Shown: piece by piece, positions 27,133 through 34,905 of the stretch | Position numbering within the stretch: position 1 is the first letter of the stretch | Layout: each line of letters begins with the position of its first letter | Assembly (NCBI GenBank): GCA_019510465.1 | Contig: JAEKKH010000157.1 | Span: forward strand, 1 to 35,661 | Length of the DNA: 35,661 nucleotides | Direction of reading: 5' to 3' | DNA from: Burkholderiales bacterium | GTDB lineage: Bacteria > Pseudomonadota > Gammaproteobacteria > Burkholderiales > Burkholderiaceae_C | Program-made: the position numbers and the translations under genes | The notes under the pieces: generated by a model | Database searches by the model: none | What the model saw: only the letters and a program-made list of their open reading frames with translations | Told to the model about the DNA's origin: nothing

Positions 27133-28200
27133 ATGACGTCCTTCGCCGCCCGCTCGTTCACCGCTCGCCTGGGCCTCGAGCTTCCGATCGTCCAGGCCCC
27201 GATGGCCGGGTTCCAGGGCGTGGCGATGGCCGCGGCCGTGGCCGGTGCCGGCGCGCTCGGCTCGCTGCCCGGCGCCGCGATGACGCCGCCGGCGCTGCGC
27301 GACGCGGTCGCGGAGATCCGCCGCGGCGGCCGCCTGCCCGTCAACCTCAACTTCTTCTGCCATGTCGTGCCGCCGGCGGACCCGCAGCGCGAGGCCGCGT
27401 GGCGCCAGGCGCTTCGGCCGTATTACGACGAGCTGGGCGTGCCCGAATCGGCGATCCAGAACGGGCCGGGCCGGCTGCCTTTCGGCGAGGAGGCCACGGC
27501 CGCGATCGAGGCGCTCCGGCCCGAGGTCGTCAGCTTCCATTTCGGCCTGCCGCCGGCGCCGTTGCTCGAGCGCGTGCGGGCCACCGGCGCGCAGGTGTGG
27601 TCGTCGGCGACGACGGTGGCGGAGGCGCAGTGGCTGGCCGCGCATGGCGTGGACGCCGTCATCGCGCAGGGCGTGGACGCCGGTGGCCACCGCGCCGTGT
27701 TCCTGGGCGACTGGCGGGCCGTCGATCTCTCGACCCAGCTGCGCACGCTGCCGCTGCTCACGTCCCTCCTCGAGGTGATTCGCTTGCCGGTGATCGCGGC
27801 CGGCGGCATCTGCACGGCCGACGGCGTGGCCGCCGCGCTGGCCCTGGGCGCCAGCGCCGTCCAGCTGGGCACGGCCTTCCTGTTGTGCCCGGAGGCCAGC
27901 ACGAGCGCCGTCCACCGCGCCGCGCTGCAGGGCGAGGGCGCGCGCGACACGGCGCTCACCAACCTGTTCAGCGGGCGGCCCGCGCGCGGCATCGTCAACC
28001 GGCTGATGCGCGAACTCGGCCCGATGAGCGCGCTGCCGCCGGCGTTCCCGTCCGCAGTCAACGCGATCGCGCCGTTGCGCGCCGCGGCGGAGCAGGCCGG
28101 CCGCGGCGACTTCTCGCCGTTGTGGGCGGGCCAGGACGTGAGCGGTTGCCGTGCCGTTCCCGCGGCACAGCTCGTCAAGGAACTTGCCGCGAAGCTCTAG
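27133..28200 (+). CDS. Nitronate monooxygenase-like flavoprotein
   Basis: A 355-residue FMN-dependent TIM barrel of the 2-nitropropane dioxygenase/nitronate monooxygenase family, which oxidises alkyl nitronates to carbonyl compounds and nitrite. Motifs: LPIVQAPMAGF, PVNLNFFCHVVPPADP, VVSFHFGLPP, WSSATTVAEAQWLAAHGVDAVIAQGVDAGGHR (the AGGH-type signature), LPVIAAGGICTADGVAAALALGASAVQLGTAF (phosphate binding), and a C-terminal FSGRPARGIVNRL block. It is cytoplasmic. The start at 27133 sits at the family's usual N-terminus; no strong ribosome site. Divergent from the DUF4142 gene and convergent with the deaminase gene. Confidence 0.9.
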   Translation: MTSFAARSFTARLGLELPIVQAPMAGFQGVAMAAAVAGAGALGSLPGAAMTPPALRDAVAEIRRGGRLPVNLNFFCHVVPPADPQREAAWRQALRPYYDELGVPESAIQNGPGRLPFGEEATAAIEALRPEVVSFHFGLPPAPLLERVRATGAQVWSSATTVAEAQWLAAHGVDAVIAQGVDAGGHRAVFLGDWRAVDLSTQLRTLPLLTSLLEVIRLPVIAAGGICTADGVAAALALGASAVQLGTAFLLCPEASTSAVHRAALQGEGARDTALTNLFSGRPARGIVNRLMRELGPMSALPPAFPSAVNAIAPLRAAAEQAGRGDFSPLWAGQDVSGCRAVPAAQLVKELAAKL

Positions 28201-28282
28201 CGAGCCGACAGGCAGGGGCCGTCTGCCCCGGAACCGTCATCCTGCGCGAAGTCGCATGATGCATGGCAGACGCAACGTGGCT

Positions 28283-28681
28283 TCAGCCGGTCGCGTCCGT
28301 CTCGAAACTGAACGCCCCCGGCAGCAGCGCGCCGGCGGTGGTGGCGACGAGCGTGCCGTCGGCCGCGTCGCTGGCCACCGGGGCATCGGCGTCGGCGAAC
28401 TCACGGATGACCTGGCGGCAGGCGCCGCAGGGCGTGATCGGGTGCAGTTTCGCGGCCGTGACGCCGACGGCCAGGATGCGCCTGGCGCCGGCGGCGATGG
28501 CCGCCCCGATCGCCACGCGCTCGGCGCAGTTCGTCAGGCCGTACGACGCGTTCTCCACGTTGACGCCCACGTGCACCCGGCCCTGCTCGTCGAGCACCGC
28601 CGCGGCGACGCGGAAGTCGGAATAGGGCGCGTGCGCGTTGGGCAGCACGGCGCGGGCGCGCGCCACCAGGTCGGCCAGCAC
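28283..28681 (-). CDS. cdd: Cytidine deaminase
   Basis: A 132-residue homotetrameric-type cytidine deaminase (cytidine and deoxycytidine to uridine). Zinc and catalytic residues are intact: NCAER (Cys52, Glu54 proton shuttle) and PCGACRQ (Cys85, Cys88). APYSDFRVAAAV and the terminal LLPGAF are standard. The start is a GTG at 28681 preceded by GAGG only 2 nt away; the frame is open further upstream to a CTG overlapping the previous stop codon. It lies 29 bp downstream of the 62-residue ORF and is probably cotranscribed with it and the hydrolase-GAF gene, an unusual context for a pyrimidine salvage enzyme. Confidence 0.95.
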   Translation of the reverse strand: MLADLVARARAVLPNAHAPYSDFRVAAAVLDEQGRVHVGVNVENASYGLTNCAERVAIGAAIAAGARRILAVGVTAAKLHPITPCGACRQVIREFADADAPVASDAADGTLVATTAGALLPGAFSFETDATG

Positions 28682-28710
28682 GGCCTCGTCGACGCGAACG
28701 GGCGCGGCGT

Positions 28711-28899
28711 TCAGGATGCGAGGCCCGCGCTGCGCACCGCCTGCTCGAAGGACTCGGCGAGCTCCTTCGGCGCCGCGCCCAGCAGCGCGCGGGCGTGTTC
28801 CAAGAGGCCCGACGACGCCGCCGCGCGGAACACGAACTGCACCATCTCCTCGTGATGCTCCGTGGCGGCGGGATGGGTCGCGGGGAGGTCAATCGTCAT
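28711..28899 (-). CDS. Unknown 62-residue protein
   Basis: I do not recognise this protein. It begins MTIDLPATHPAATEHHEEM and continues with two predicted amphipathic helices (VQFVFRAAASSGLLEHARALLG and APKELAESFEQAVRSAG). There is no signal, membrane helix or metal motif, though HHEE near the start is notable. It has a GGAGA ribosome site 8 nt before the ATG, and that start lies inside the last codons of the hydrolase-GAF gene (11 nt overlap), so the two are probably translated together. The good ribosome site and overlap make a real gene likely; it may be a small partner of the hydrolase (inference). Confidence 0.65.
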   Translation of the reverse strand: MTIDLPATHPAATEHHEEMVQFVFRAAASSGLLEHARALLGAAPKELAESFEQAVRSAGLAS

Positions 28900-30043
28900 G
28901 CAGCGGTTCTCCGGTGTCGGCCAGGGCCAGCGATTCGCGGATTTTCTCCGTCGACGCCCACAGCGCGAACACGAGGGTCTTGAGCGTCGGGTCGCCCGGA
29001 GTCTGCAGCAAGGGCGGGATGCTGTCGAGCCCGTCGACGTTGAGCACGCCCACGACGTCGCGCGCCATGGTCAGGTCGTCGCGCGTGACGATGCGCCCGA
29101 TCGGCAGCGACAGCACCCACTGCAGCCGCGGATTGAGCTTGGCCTGCTCCGGTCCGGGCAGCACGCCGGCCGTCCAGCCCGTGCCGAGCCGGCGGATCGA
29201 GAACGGCGTGCCGTCGGTGAACGCGCGGCCGGTGCTGCCGTGGTCCAGCTCGAGCTCGATGTCGTGCTCCGGCGCCCACGTCATGTTGTCCCATGCGCCG
29301 GGGATCATGCGCAGCGCGTTGGCGTTGGGCACGAAGATGTTGGCGCGCACCAGCTCGGCGTCGAGGCCCAGCCGCGACGCCGCCAGCGCGCGGATCTGCT
29401 GGACCAGCATGCGCACGCGGCGCAGGTGGTCGTCGGGCAGGCGGGGGTAGGCGATGAAGCGCGCCCACTTGTCGTAGTTGGCGATGTTGAGCACTTCGCT
29501 GTGCCCGCCCGCGACCGAGCGCTCGTGCACGCCGGGGCACGCGGTGTTGAAGCCGATCGCGCCGCTGGCGCCGGCGCGCGCGGCGATCGGCCCGGCCAGG
29601 CGCGAGAACAGCTCGGCGGCGCGCACCACCCAGTCGCTGGTGGCGCGCTCGTTGCGCAGCGCCTGGATCCAGCGCTTGCGCAGGAGCGTCGCGCCCCAGG
29701 GGAAATCGCGCCGCACGATGCTGCCGGTGAGCACGACGCGGTCGAAGCGGATGTTGCCGTTCTCGGCCTCGAGCACCTCGAGCGCGAGCCAGGTGCCGAA
29801 GCTGTGCGCGATCAGGCTGACGCGCCTGGCGCCCGTGCGATCCATGAGGTCGCGCAGCTCGCCGCGCAGCCATTGCACGCGGCGCGCGCGCGCCCACGGC
29901 ACGAGGAACGACACCAGCCCGAAGAAGCCGTAGTCGAGGTGGTACGGAATGAGCCCGTGGCGGGCGAGGTAGGGCGTGATCTGCTTCTGCCATTGTCCGC
30001 GTGTGCGGATCCCATGCAGCGTCACGACGATCTTGTGAGGCAC
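28889..30043 (-). CDS. Alpha/beta-hydrolase fused to a GAF-like domain
   Basis: A 384-residue soluble protein. Residues 1-200 are a lipase-type alpha/beta hydrolase: VVTLHGIRTRG carries the oxyanion HG pair, LIAHSFGTWLALEVLEAE the nucleophile elbow (Ser81), and AGGHSEVLN the likely catalytic His181. Residues about 225-345 look like a GAF domain: LVRANIFVPNANALRM, IELELDHGSTGRAFTDGTPF, WVLSLPIG and VVGVLNVDGLDS. GAF domains bind cyclic nucleotides, haem or other small ligands, so the domain may gate the hydrolase; the substrate is unknown. The start is GTG 30043, placing the first beta strand at the N-terminus, with GGGAG 9 nt upstream. It overlaps the 62-residue ORF downstream. Confidence 0.8.
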   Translation of the reverse strand: MPHKIVVTLHGIRTRGQWQKQITPYLARHGLIPYHLDYGFFGLVSFLVPWARARRVQWLRGELRDLMDRTGARRVSLIAHSFGTWLALEVLEAENGNIRFDRVVLTGSIVRRDFPWGATLLRKRWIQALRNERATSDWVVRAAELFSRLAGPIAARAGASGAIGFNTACPGVHERSVAGGHSEVLNIANYDKWARFIAYPRLPDDHLRRVRMLVQQIRALAASRLGLDAELVRANIFVPNANALRMIPGAWDNMTWAPEHDIELELDHGSTGRAFTDGTPFSIRRLGTGWTAGVLPGPEQAKLNPRLQWVLSLPIGRIVTRDDLTMARDVVGVLNVDGLDSIPPLLQTPGDPTLKTLVFALWASTEKIRESLALADTGEPLHDD

Positions 30044-30084
30044 GGTCTTGAACTCCCGCCGCCTCGCGTCTTCCGGAACCGCCG

Positions 30085-30114
30085 GAATGAAAAATGCGAG
30101 CCGTAGCCCGCATT
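30085..30114 (-). terminator. Rho-independent terminator with UACG tetraloop
   Basis: On the minus strand AATGCGGGC, loop TACG, GCTCGCATT (9 bp with one G-U pair), followed by TTTCAT (the stem's final TT plus three more T). It ends transcription of the glycine-zipper lipoprotein gene and isolates the hydrolase-GAF operon, whose own promoter must then lie in or just after it. Confidence 0.8.
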
Positions 30115-30178
30115 CTTCAGGGTCGGTGGCTCACGGCGTGAGGCGCCCGCCAGACGCCGGCCGCGGCCGCTTCTGCGC

Positions 30179-30703
30179 TCACTGCGGCGCGGGCGCCGGA
30201 TACGGGGCCGGGTAGGCGGGCTGGGCGCTGCCGGTGGTGACCGGCGGCGCATGCATCACGCGCGTGCGGCCGCCGGTGGTGACCAGGATCACCGGGTCGC
30301 CGACGGCGAAGACGTCGCCGCCCAGCGGCTGCACGACCGCGCGCCGGTCGCCGTTCTTGAGCTGCAGCAGGATCTCGTCGGCCTGTCGCGTGGTGGCATC
30401 GCGCTCGACCGCGTTGCCGATCAGGCCGCCGACCACCGCGCCCGCGATGCCCACGATGCCGCCCGTGCGCGGGCCGCCGACATTGGATCCGGCGATGCCG
30501 CCGATGACGGCGCCGCTCACGGTGCCAACGCCGGTGTCGCGGCCCTGCAGGGTGACGGGCCGCACCGACAGCACGGTCGCGTCGATGACGGTGGACATCC
30601 GCTGCGCGTCGTAGGCACTGACCGTGTTGGGGTTGGCCACGACGCAGCCGGTGAGGGCGCCGGCGCCGACGATCGCGGTGATCAGGGCGAGTTGCTTGAA
30701 CAT
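30179..30703 (-). CDS. Glycine-zipper outer-membrane lipoprotein (SlyB/Pcp-like)
   Basis: A 174-residue lipoprotein. Signal peptide with lipobox LTGC (Cys20). Residues about 60-105 contain a glycine-zipper hairpin (VSGAVIGGIAGSNVGGPRTGGIVGIAGAVVGGLIGNAVE) of the Rick_17kDa_Anti/SlyB type, which inserts into or spans the outer membrane. A C-terminal domain (ADEILLQLKNGDRRAVVQ..DPVILVTTGGRTRVMHAP) ends in a Pro-Ala-Tyr tail. SlyB-like proteins support envelope integrity under stress. The start at 30703 has GGAGA at 6 nt; an open extension upstream is not coding. It has its own terminator at 30085-30114. Confidence 0.93.
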   Translation of the reverse strand: MFKQLALITAIVGAGALTGCVVANPNTVSAYDAQRMSTVIDATVLSVRPVTLQGRDTGVGTVSGAVIGGIAGSNVGGPRTGGIVGIAGAVVGGLIGNAVERDATTRQADEILLQLKNGDRRAVVQPLGGDVFAVGDPVILVTTGGRTRVMHAPPVTTGSAQPAYPAPYPAPAPQ

Positions 30704-30861
30704 GTTCTTTCTCCGAGGATGAGCCGCCAACGCCGGCAAGTCGCCCGTCGTTGACAACCGTTCAGATGCCTCCACTGTGCAGCAAAGCAATTGCCCTCGG
30801 TGGCGGCAGTGCGTAAAGAAGTGTGCCCGTGCGACAGCCCGCCTTCAGCCCGGCGGACCGT

Positions 30862-31419
30862 TCAGCCGTGCAGGCGGCTGCTGCGTGGCACGCTGGCGAG
30901 CAGGAACTCCATCTGGTCGGCCAGGATGCGGCGCCCGCGCAGGATCATGTCCTCGTGCAGGCTGGGCACGTAGGGCAGGTACATCAGTGCCATGCCGGCT
31001 TCCTCGGGCAGGCGGTTGCCCTTGCGGCCGTTGCAAGAGCGGCAGGCGGTGATGCAGTTCATCCAGGAATCGAGCCCGCGGCGCGACACCGGCACGATGT
31101 GCTCGCGCGTGAGCTCGTCGGCGGGCAGGCGGTCGCCGCAGTAGGCGCAGACGTGGCGGTCGCGCGCGAACAGCTTGCCGTTGGTGAGCGCCGGACTCTG
31201 GCGCCAGGCGCGCGACGGGATGCTGCCGCGCACGGCGACGATGGAGTGCACCTCGATGCGCGACTGCCGCCCGGTGGTCCGCTGGACGCCGCCGCGCAGC
31301 ACGTGGCAGGGATCGCCCAGCGTCCACGCGACCGCGTCGCAGGCGTACAGGATGGCGGCCTCCTTGACCGTCATCCAGGCCTGCGGCCTTCCCGACACGT
31401 CCAGCTGCAGAACATCCAT
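30862..31419 (-). CDS. HNH endonuclease family protein
   Basis: A 185-residue protein with a C-terminal HNH nuclease fold: zinc knuckle CAYC (91-94), EHIVPVSRRG with His107 as general base, NCITACRSCNGRKGNRLPEEA with Asn121, Cys126, Cys129 and the final Asn/Lys positions. The N-terminal 85 residues (MDVLQLDVSGRPQAWMTVKEAAILYACDAVAWTLGD) are the standard leader of a widespread proteobacterial HNH group of unknown biological role, not tied to restriction or phage genes here. AAGGAG lies 10 nt before the ATG. No methylase or defence gene is adjacent, so a housekeeping role is as likely as a defensive one. Confidence 0.92.
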   Translation of the reverse strand: MDVLQLDVSGRPQAWMTVKEAAILYACDAVAWTLGDPCHVLRGGVQRTTGRQSRIEVHSIVAVRGSIPSRAWRQSPALTNGKLFARDRHVCAYCGDRLPADELTREHIVPVSRRGLDSWMNCITACRSCNGRKGNRLPEEAGMALMYLPYVPSLHEDMILRGRRILADQMEFLLASVPRSSRLHG

Positions 31420-31444
31420 TTCCAGGGCGCTCCTTCGTTTGTCA

Positions 31445-31472
31445 AGGATACAACTACTGGATAAAACCTCAA
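31445..31472 (-). promoter_or_regulatory. Promoter of the HNH gene
   Basis: Minus strand TTGAGG (31472-31467), 16 bp spacer, TATCCT (31450-31445), giving a start near 31438 and a 5' leader of about 18 nt before ATG 31419. The segment is markedly AT-richer than its surroundings. Confidence 0.5.
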
Positions 31473-31561
31473 TGCTCGGCCGCCCGACCGTTGCGCCGGC
31501 TCGTCGGGCGCGGCGCGGCCGCGGATGGTCACCGCCGGGCTTCAGGGTTGACCACTATGGA

Positions 31562-31692
31562 AATCGCACGATCGTTCCAATCGGTGGCGAGTTCGTGACG
31601 ATGTGCCGGCCTTTCTAGGAACGCGACCCTAAAAAAAGTGATCGACGGCATTGGCGCCGGGCCCGGTCCTATGCAAAATAGCACGACCGTTC
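31562..31692. promoter_or_regulatory. Two similar TetR-type operator candidates
   Basis: AATCGCACGATCGTTC at 31562-31577 and AATAGCACGACCGTTC at 31677-31692 match at 14 of 16 positions and share the near-palindromic core ACGAYCGT. They are 115 bp apart, both upstream of the TetR gene. The second overlaps the predicted start site of a weak promoter (TTGGCG 31651-31656, 17 bp, CAAAAT 31674-31679), consistent with autoregulation. Confidence 0.6.
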
Positions 31693-31776
31693 GATTTATT
31701 CCTTCAGCCGGCGGATGCGGCTGACCGGACAGATCGGCAGGCACTCAACGCACTCCGGTTCGCCCCGGCAGATCCC

Positions 31777-32481
31777 GTGAACGACGCAACCGCCCTTCGC
31801 CGCCCGCCCCGTCCCTTGCAGAAGGGCCTGCAGACGCGCGCCACGATCATCGAGGCCGCGCTGGGCCTCGCGGCCAACAAGGGTCTCGAGGGCCTGTCGA
31901 TCGGCCTGCTGGCCGAGGTCACGGGCATGAGCAAGTCGGGGGTCTTCGCGCACTTCGGGTCGCGCGAGGAACTTCAGATCTCGGTCATCCGAGACTATCA
32001 CGTGAAGTTCGAGGAGGAAGTGTTCCTCCCCGCCATCCGCGAGCCGCGCGGCCTGCCGCGCCTGCGCGCAATGTTCGAGCGCTGGGTGCGCCGCGTGTCG
32101 TACGAGATCGACTCGGGCTGCATCTACATCAGCGGCGCCGTCGAGTTCGACGACCGCCCGGGCCCCGTGCGCGACGCCCTGGCCACCATGGTGCAGACGT
32201 GGCAGGACGCGCTGACGCGTTCCATCCAGATGGCCATCGACGAAGGCCACCTGGGCGGCGAGACGTCGCCCGAGCAGCTGATGTTCGAGATCCACGGCCT
32301 GATCCTGGCGCTGCACCATGACGCGCGCTTCCTGCGCAACCCGGGCAGCGTCGAGCGCGCGCGCCTGGGCTTCGAGCGCCTGCTCGCGCATTCGCTTTCC
32401 TCGGCCAGCGGCAGGGCGTCCGACGCCACGCCGGACGCCGGTTCGCCCCGATCGAAGGAGGCGCGCCCGCCGCGCCGCTGA
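31777..32481 (+). CDS. TetR/AcrR-family regulator of the beta-oxidation genes
   Basis: A 234-residue regulator with an N-terminal TetR helix-turn-helix (RATIIEAALGLAANKGLEGLSIGLLAEVTGMSKSGVFAHFGSREELQISVI) and an all-helical ligand domain (FERWVRRVSYEIDSGCIYISGAVEFDDRPGPVRDAL..TWQDALTRSIQMAIDEGHL). The GTG at 31777 is preferred because the candidate promoter starts transcription near 31686 and the frame upstream would cross the operator; the ribosome site is weak. It is 57 bp ahead of the acyl-CoA dehydrogenase gene and probably controls it in response to an acyl-CoA (inference from context). The C-terminal 30 residues are low-complexity. Confidence 0.88.
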   Translation: MNDATALRRPPRPLQKGLQTRATIIEAALGLAANKGLEGLSIGLLAEVTGMSKSGVFAHFGSREELQISVIRDYHVKFEEEVFLPAIREPRGLPRLRAMFERWVRRVSYEIDSGCIYISGAVEFDDRPGPVRDALATMVQTWQDALTRSIQMAIDEGHLGGETSPEQLMFEIHGLILALHHDARFLRNPGSVERARLGFERLLAHSLSSASGRASDATPDAGSPRSKEARPPRR

Positions 32482-32505
32482 TCCTTTCGTCCTTTCGTCC
32501 TTTCG
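32482..32505 (+). repeat. Three tandem copies of TCCTTTCG
   Basis: A pyrimidine-rich 8-mer repeated three times directly after the TetR stop codon, continuing as CTTTCCTTCCC toward the next ribosome site. It may act as an unstructured, Rho-accessible or stabilising spacer; no known motif. Confidence 0.85.
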
Positions 32506-32538
32506 CTTTCCTTCCCGACCCGTTCCAGGAGCTCCGAC

Positions 32539-34329
32539 ATGCCCCAATACAACCCGCCGCTTCGCGACATGCAGTTCGTGCTGCATGAAGTCCTGAACGT
32601 GGTCGACGAGCTGAAGGCGATGCCCAAGCACGCGGACATCGATGTCGACACGTTCAACGCGGTGCTGGAAGAGGGCGGCAAGTTCGCCTCCGAAGTGGTC
32701 TTCCCGCTCAACCTCAGCGGCGACGCCGAAGGCTGCAAGCTGGACAAGACGACGCACGAGGTGACGCCGCCCAAGGGCTTCAAGGAAGCGTACAAGACCT
32801 ACGTCGAAGGCGGCTGGCCCTCGCTGTCGGCCGACCCGGAATACGGCGGCCAGGGCCTGCCCATCTCGCTGAACCAGTGCTTCTACGAGATGCTCAACAG
32901 CGGCAACCAGGCGTGGACGATGTACCCCGGCCTGTCGCACGGCGCCTACGAGGCGCTGCACGCGCACGGCACGCCCGAGCAGAAGAAGATGTTCCTGCCC
33001 AAGCTGACCTCGGGCGAGTGGACGGGCACCATGTGCCTGACCGAGCCGCACTGCGGCACGGACTTGGGCCTGCTGCGCACCAAGGCCGAACCGCAGGCCG
33101 ACGGCAGCTACAGGATCACCGGCGCCAAGATCTTCATCTCGGCCGGCGAGCACGACATGGTGTCCAACATCCTGCACCTGGTGCTCGCGCGCCTGCCGGA
33201 CGCGCCGGCGGGCTCCAAGGGCATCTCGCTGTTCGTCGTGCCCAAGTACAAGGTCAACGCCGACGGCTCGCTGGCCGAGCGCAACCCGATCTTCTGCGCC
33301 GGCCTGGAGCACAAGATGGGCATCCACGGCAACGCCACCTGCCAGATGGTGCTCGAGGGCGCCACCGGCACGCTGGTGGGCGAGCCCAACAAGGGCCTGA
33401 ACGCCATGTTCGTGATGATGAACGCGGCCCGACTGGGCGTGGGCATGCAGTCGCTGGGCCTGACGGAAGTGGCCTACCAGAACGCCGTCGCCTACGCGAA
33501 GGATCGCCTGCAGATGCGCGCGCTGTCGGGCCCGAAGGCGCCGGACAAGGCCGCCGACCCGATCATCGTGCACCCCGACGTGCGCAAGATGCTCATGACC
33601 GCCCGCGCCTACGCCGAAGGCGGCCGCGCGCTGGCGATCCACACCGCGCTGCTGATCGACAAGGAACTGAACCACCCGGATGCCGACGTGCGCAAGGAAT
33701 GCGCCGACGAAGTCGCGCTGCTGACGCCCATCGTCAAGGCCTTCATGACGGACAACGGCTGGATCGCCACCTCGCACTGCATGCAGGTCTACGGCGGCCA
33801 CGGCTTCATCCACGAGTGGGGCATGGAGCAGTACGTGCGCGACGCGCGCATCAACATGATCTACGAAGGCACCAACACGATCCAGTCGCTGGACCTGCTG
33901 GGCCGCAAGGTGCTCGGCGACAACGGCGCCAAGCTCAAGCGCTTCGGCAGGAAGATCGCCGAATTCGTCGAGGAAGAGGGCATCAGCGAGGAGATGCAGG
34001 AGTTCGTGAACCCGCTCGCCGACCTCGGCGACAAGGTCACCAAGCTCACCACCGAGATCGGCATGAAGGCGTTCCAGAACCCGGACGAAGTCGGCGCCGC
34101 CGCGGTGGACTACCTGCGCGTCTGCGGCCACCTGGTGTTCGCGTACTTCTTCGCGCGCATGGCCAAGGTCGCACTCGACAAGAAGGACTCCGGCGACAAG
34201 TTCTACGCCGCCAAGCTGACGACGGCGCGCTTCTACTTCGCCAAGCTGCTGCCCGAGACGGCCGGCCTGATCCGCACCTGCCGCGCCGGCCTGAAGCCGC
34301 TGATGGAAATGGACGAAGCGCTCTTCTGA
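32539..34329 (+). CDS. Acyl-CoA dehydrogenase (DmdC/FadE-like, C-terminally extended)
   Basis: A 596-residue FAD enzyme that introduces the trans-2 double bond in acyl-CoA. It is about 200 residues longer than classical 380-residue enzymes, which fits the group annotated as DmdC or FadE5-like, with an extra C-terminal helical domain. Recognisable blocks: GGWPSLSADPEYGGQGLP, MCLTEPHCGTDLGLLRTKAE (FAD contact), ITGAKIFISAGEHDM, HKMGIHGNATCQM, and the active-site MIYEGTNTIQSLDLLGRKVL with Glu443 as the likely base. CAGGAG precedes the ATG by 7 nt. It is the first structural gene of the beta-oxidation cluster. Chain-length preference cannot be read; 'DmdC' does not imply DMSP use here. Confidence 0.93.
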   Translation: MPQYNPPLRDMQFVLHEVLNVVDELKAMPKHADIDVDTFNAVLEEGGKFASEVVFPLNLSGDAEGCKLDKTTHEVTPPKGFKEAYKTYVEGGWPSLSADPEYGGQGLPISLNQCFYEMLNSGNQAWTMYPGLSHGAYEALHAHGTPEQKKMFLPKLTSGEWTGTMCLTEPHCGTDLGLLRTKAEPQADGSYRITGAKIFISAGEHDMVSNILHLVLARLPDAPAGSKGISLFVVPKYKVNADGSLAERNPIFCAGLEHKMGIHGNATCQMVLEGATGTLVGEPNKGLNAMFVMMNAARLGVGMQSLGLTEVAYQNAVAYAKDRLQMRALSGPKAPDKAADPIIVHPDVRKMLMTARAYAEGGRALAIHTALLIDKELNHPDADVRKECADEVALLTPIVKAFMTDNGWIATSHCMQVYGGHGFIHEWGMEQYVRDARINMIYEGTNTIQSLDLLGRKVLGDNGAKLKRFGRKIAEFVEEEGISEEMQEFVNPLADLGDKVTKLTTEIGMKAFQNPDEVGAAAVDYLRVCGHLVFAYFFARMAKVALDKKDSGDKFYAAKLTTARFYFAKLLPETAGLIRTCRAGLKPLMEMDEALF

Positions 34330-34351
34330 GCCGGCCGCCAGGTACTACCCG

Positions 34352-34425
34352 CAGGCGACCGGGTCGCCTGTCGGACACCCGATCGCCATATTCAGAGCGA
34401 TCATTGGTCCACGGCCCCGGGCCGT
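34352..34425 (+). repeat. Two short hairpins between acyl-CoA dehydrogenase and DUF2147 genes
   Basis: CAGGCGAC-CGG-GTCGCCTG (34352-34370, perfect 8 bp stem) and ACGGCC-CCG-GGCCGT followed by TTT (34411-34425). The T-run is short, so partial termination or mRNA processing between the genes is more likely than a full stop. Confidence 0.5.
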
Positions 34426-34447
34426 TTCAACAACCCAGGAGACACCC

Positions 34448-34888
34448 TTGAAAAAAGCAGCACTCGCATTCGTCCTCGCCACCGCCAGCGTCCTCGCGAT
34501 GGCGCAGAACACGCCGGCGGGCCTGTGGCGGACCATCGACGACGACGGCAAGACCGAGAAGTCGACCGTGCGCATCGTGATCAACAACGGCGTGCTGAGC
34601 GGCAAGGTCGAGCACATCACCGATCCCGCCAAGGCCGCGGAGAAGTGCACCAAGTGCGAGGACGACCGCAAGGACCAGCCGATCGTCGGCATGACCATCA
34701 TCAACGACGTGAAGCAGGACGCCGAGGAGCCGAACCTGTGGACCGGCGGCCTGATCCTGGATCCGGCCAAGGGCAGCACCTACAAGGTCCGCCTCAAGAC
34801 CATCGAAGGCGGCAAGAAGCTGGAAGTGCGCGGCTACATCGGCTCGCCGATGTTCGGCCGCACGCAGACCTGGATCCGCGCCGAGTAA
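34448..34888 (+). CDS. Exported DUF2147 protein
   Basis: A 146-residue periplasmic protein starting at TTG 34448, supported by AGGAGA 5 nt upstream. The signal peptide MKKAALAFVLATASVLAMA is cut before QNTPAG. The mature part is one DUF2147 domain (PF09917): GLWRTIDDDGKTEKSTVRI, NGVLSGKVEHITDP, a Cys pair in EKCTKCEDDRKDQPIVGM, NLWTGGLILDPAKGSTYKVRLK, and GYIGSPMFGRTQTWIR. The fold is a lipocalin-like beta barrel and the function is unknown. It is placed between two beta-oxidation genes, so a role in binding or tolerating lipids at the envelope is a reasonable guess. Confidence 0.92.
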   Translation: MKKAALAFVLATASVLAMAQNTPAGLWRTIDDDGKTEKSTVRIVINNGVLSGKVEHITDPAKAAEKCTKCEDDRKDQPIVGMTIINDVKQDAEEPNLWTGGLILDPAKGSTYKVRLKTIEGGKKLEVRGYIGSPMFGRTQTWIRAE

Positions 34889-34905
34889 ACGCGTGTCCCT
34901 GACCC

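Noticed and set aside
24745-27915. 1056-codon minus-strand open frame
   Set aside because: It overlaps the GGDEF, stress-protein and DUF4142 genes in a different frame and has shadow composition.
30862-31419. HNH gene as part of a restriction or anti-phage system
   Set aside because: No methylase, helicase or other defence gene adjoins it, and this HNH group is widespread as a single gene.
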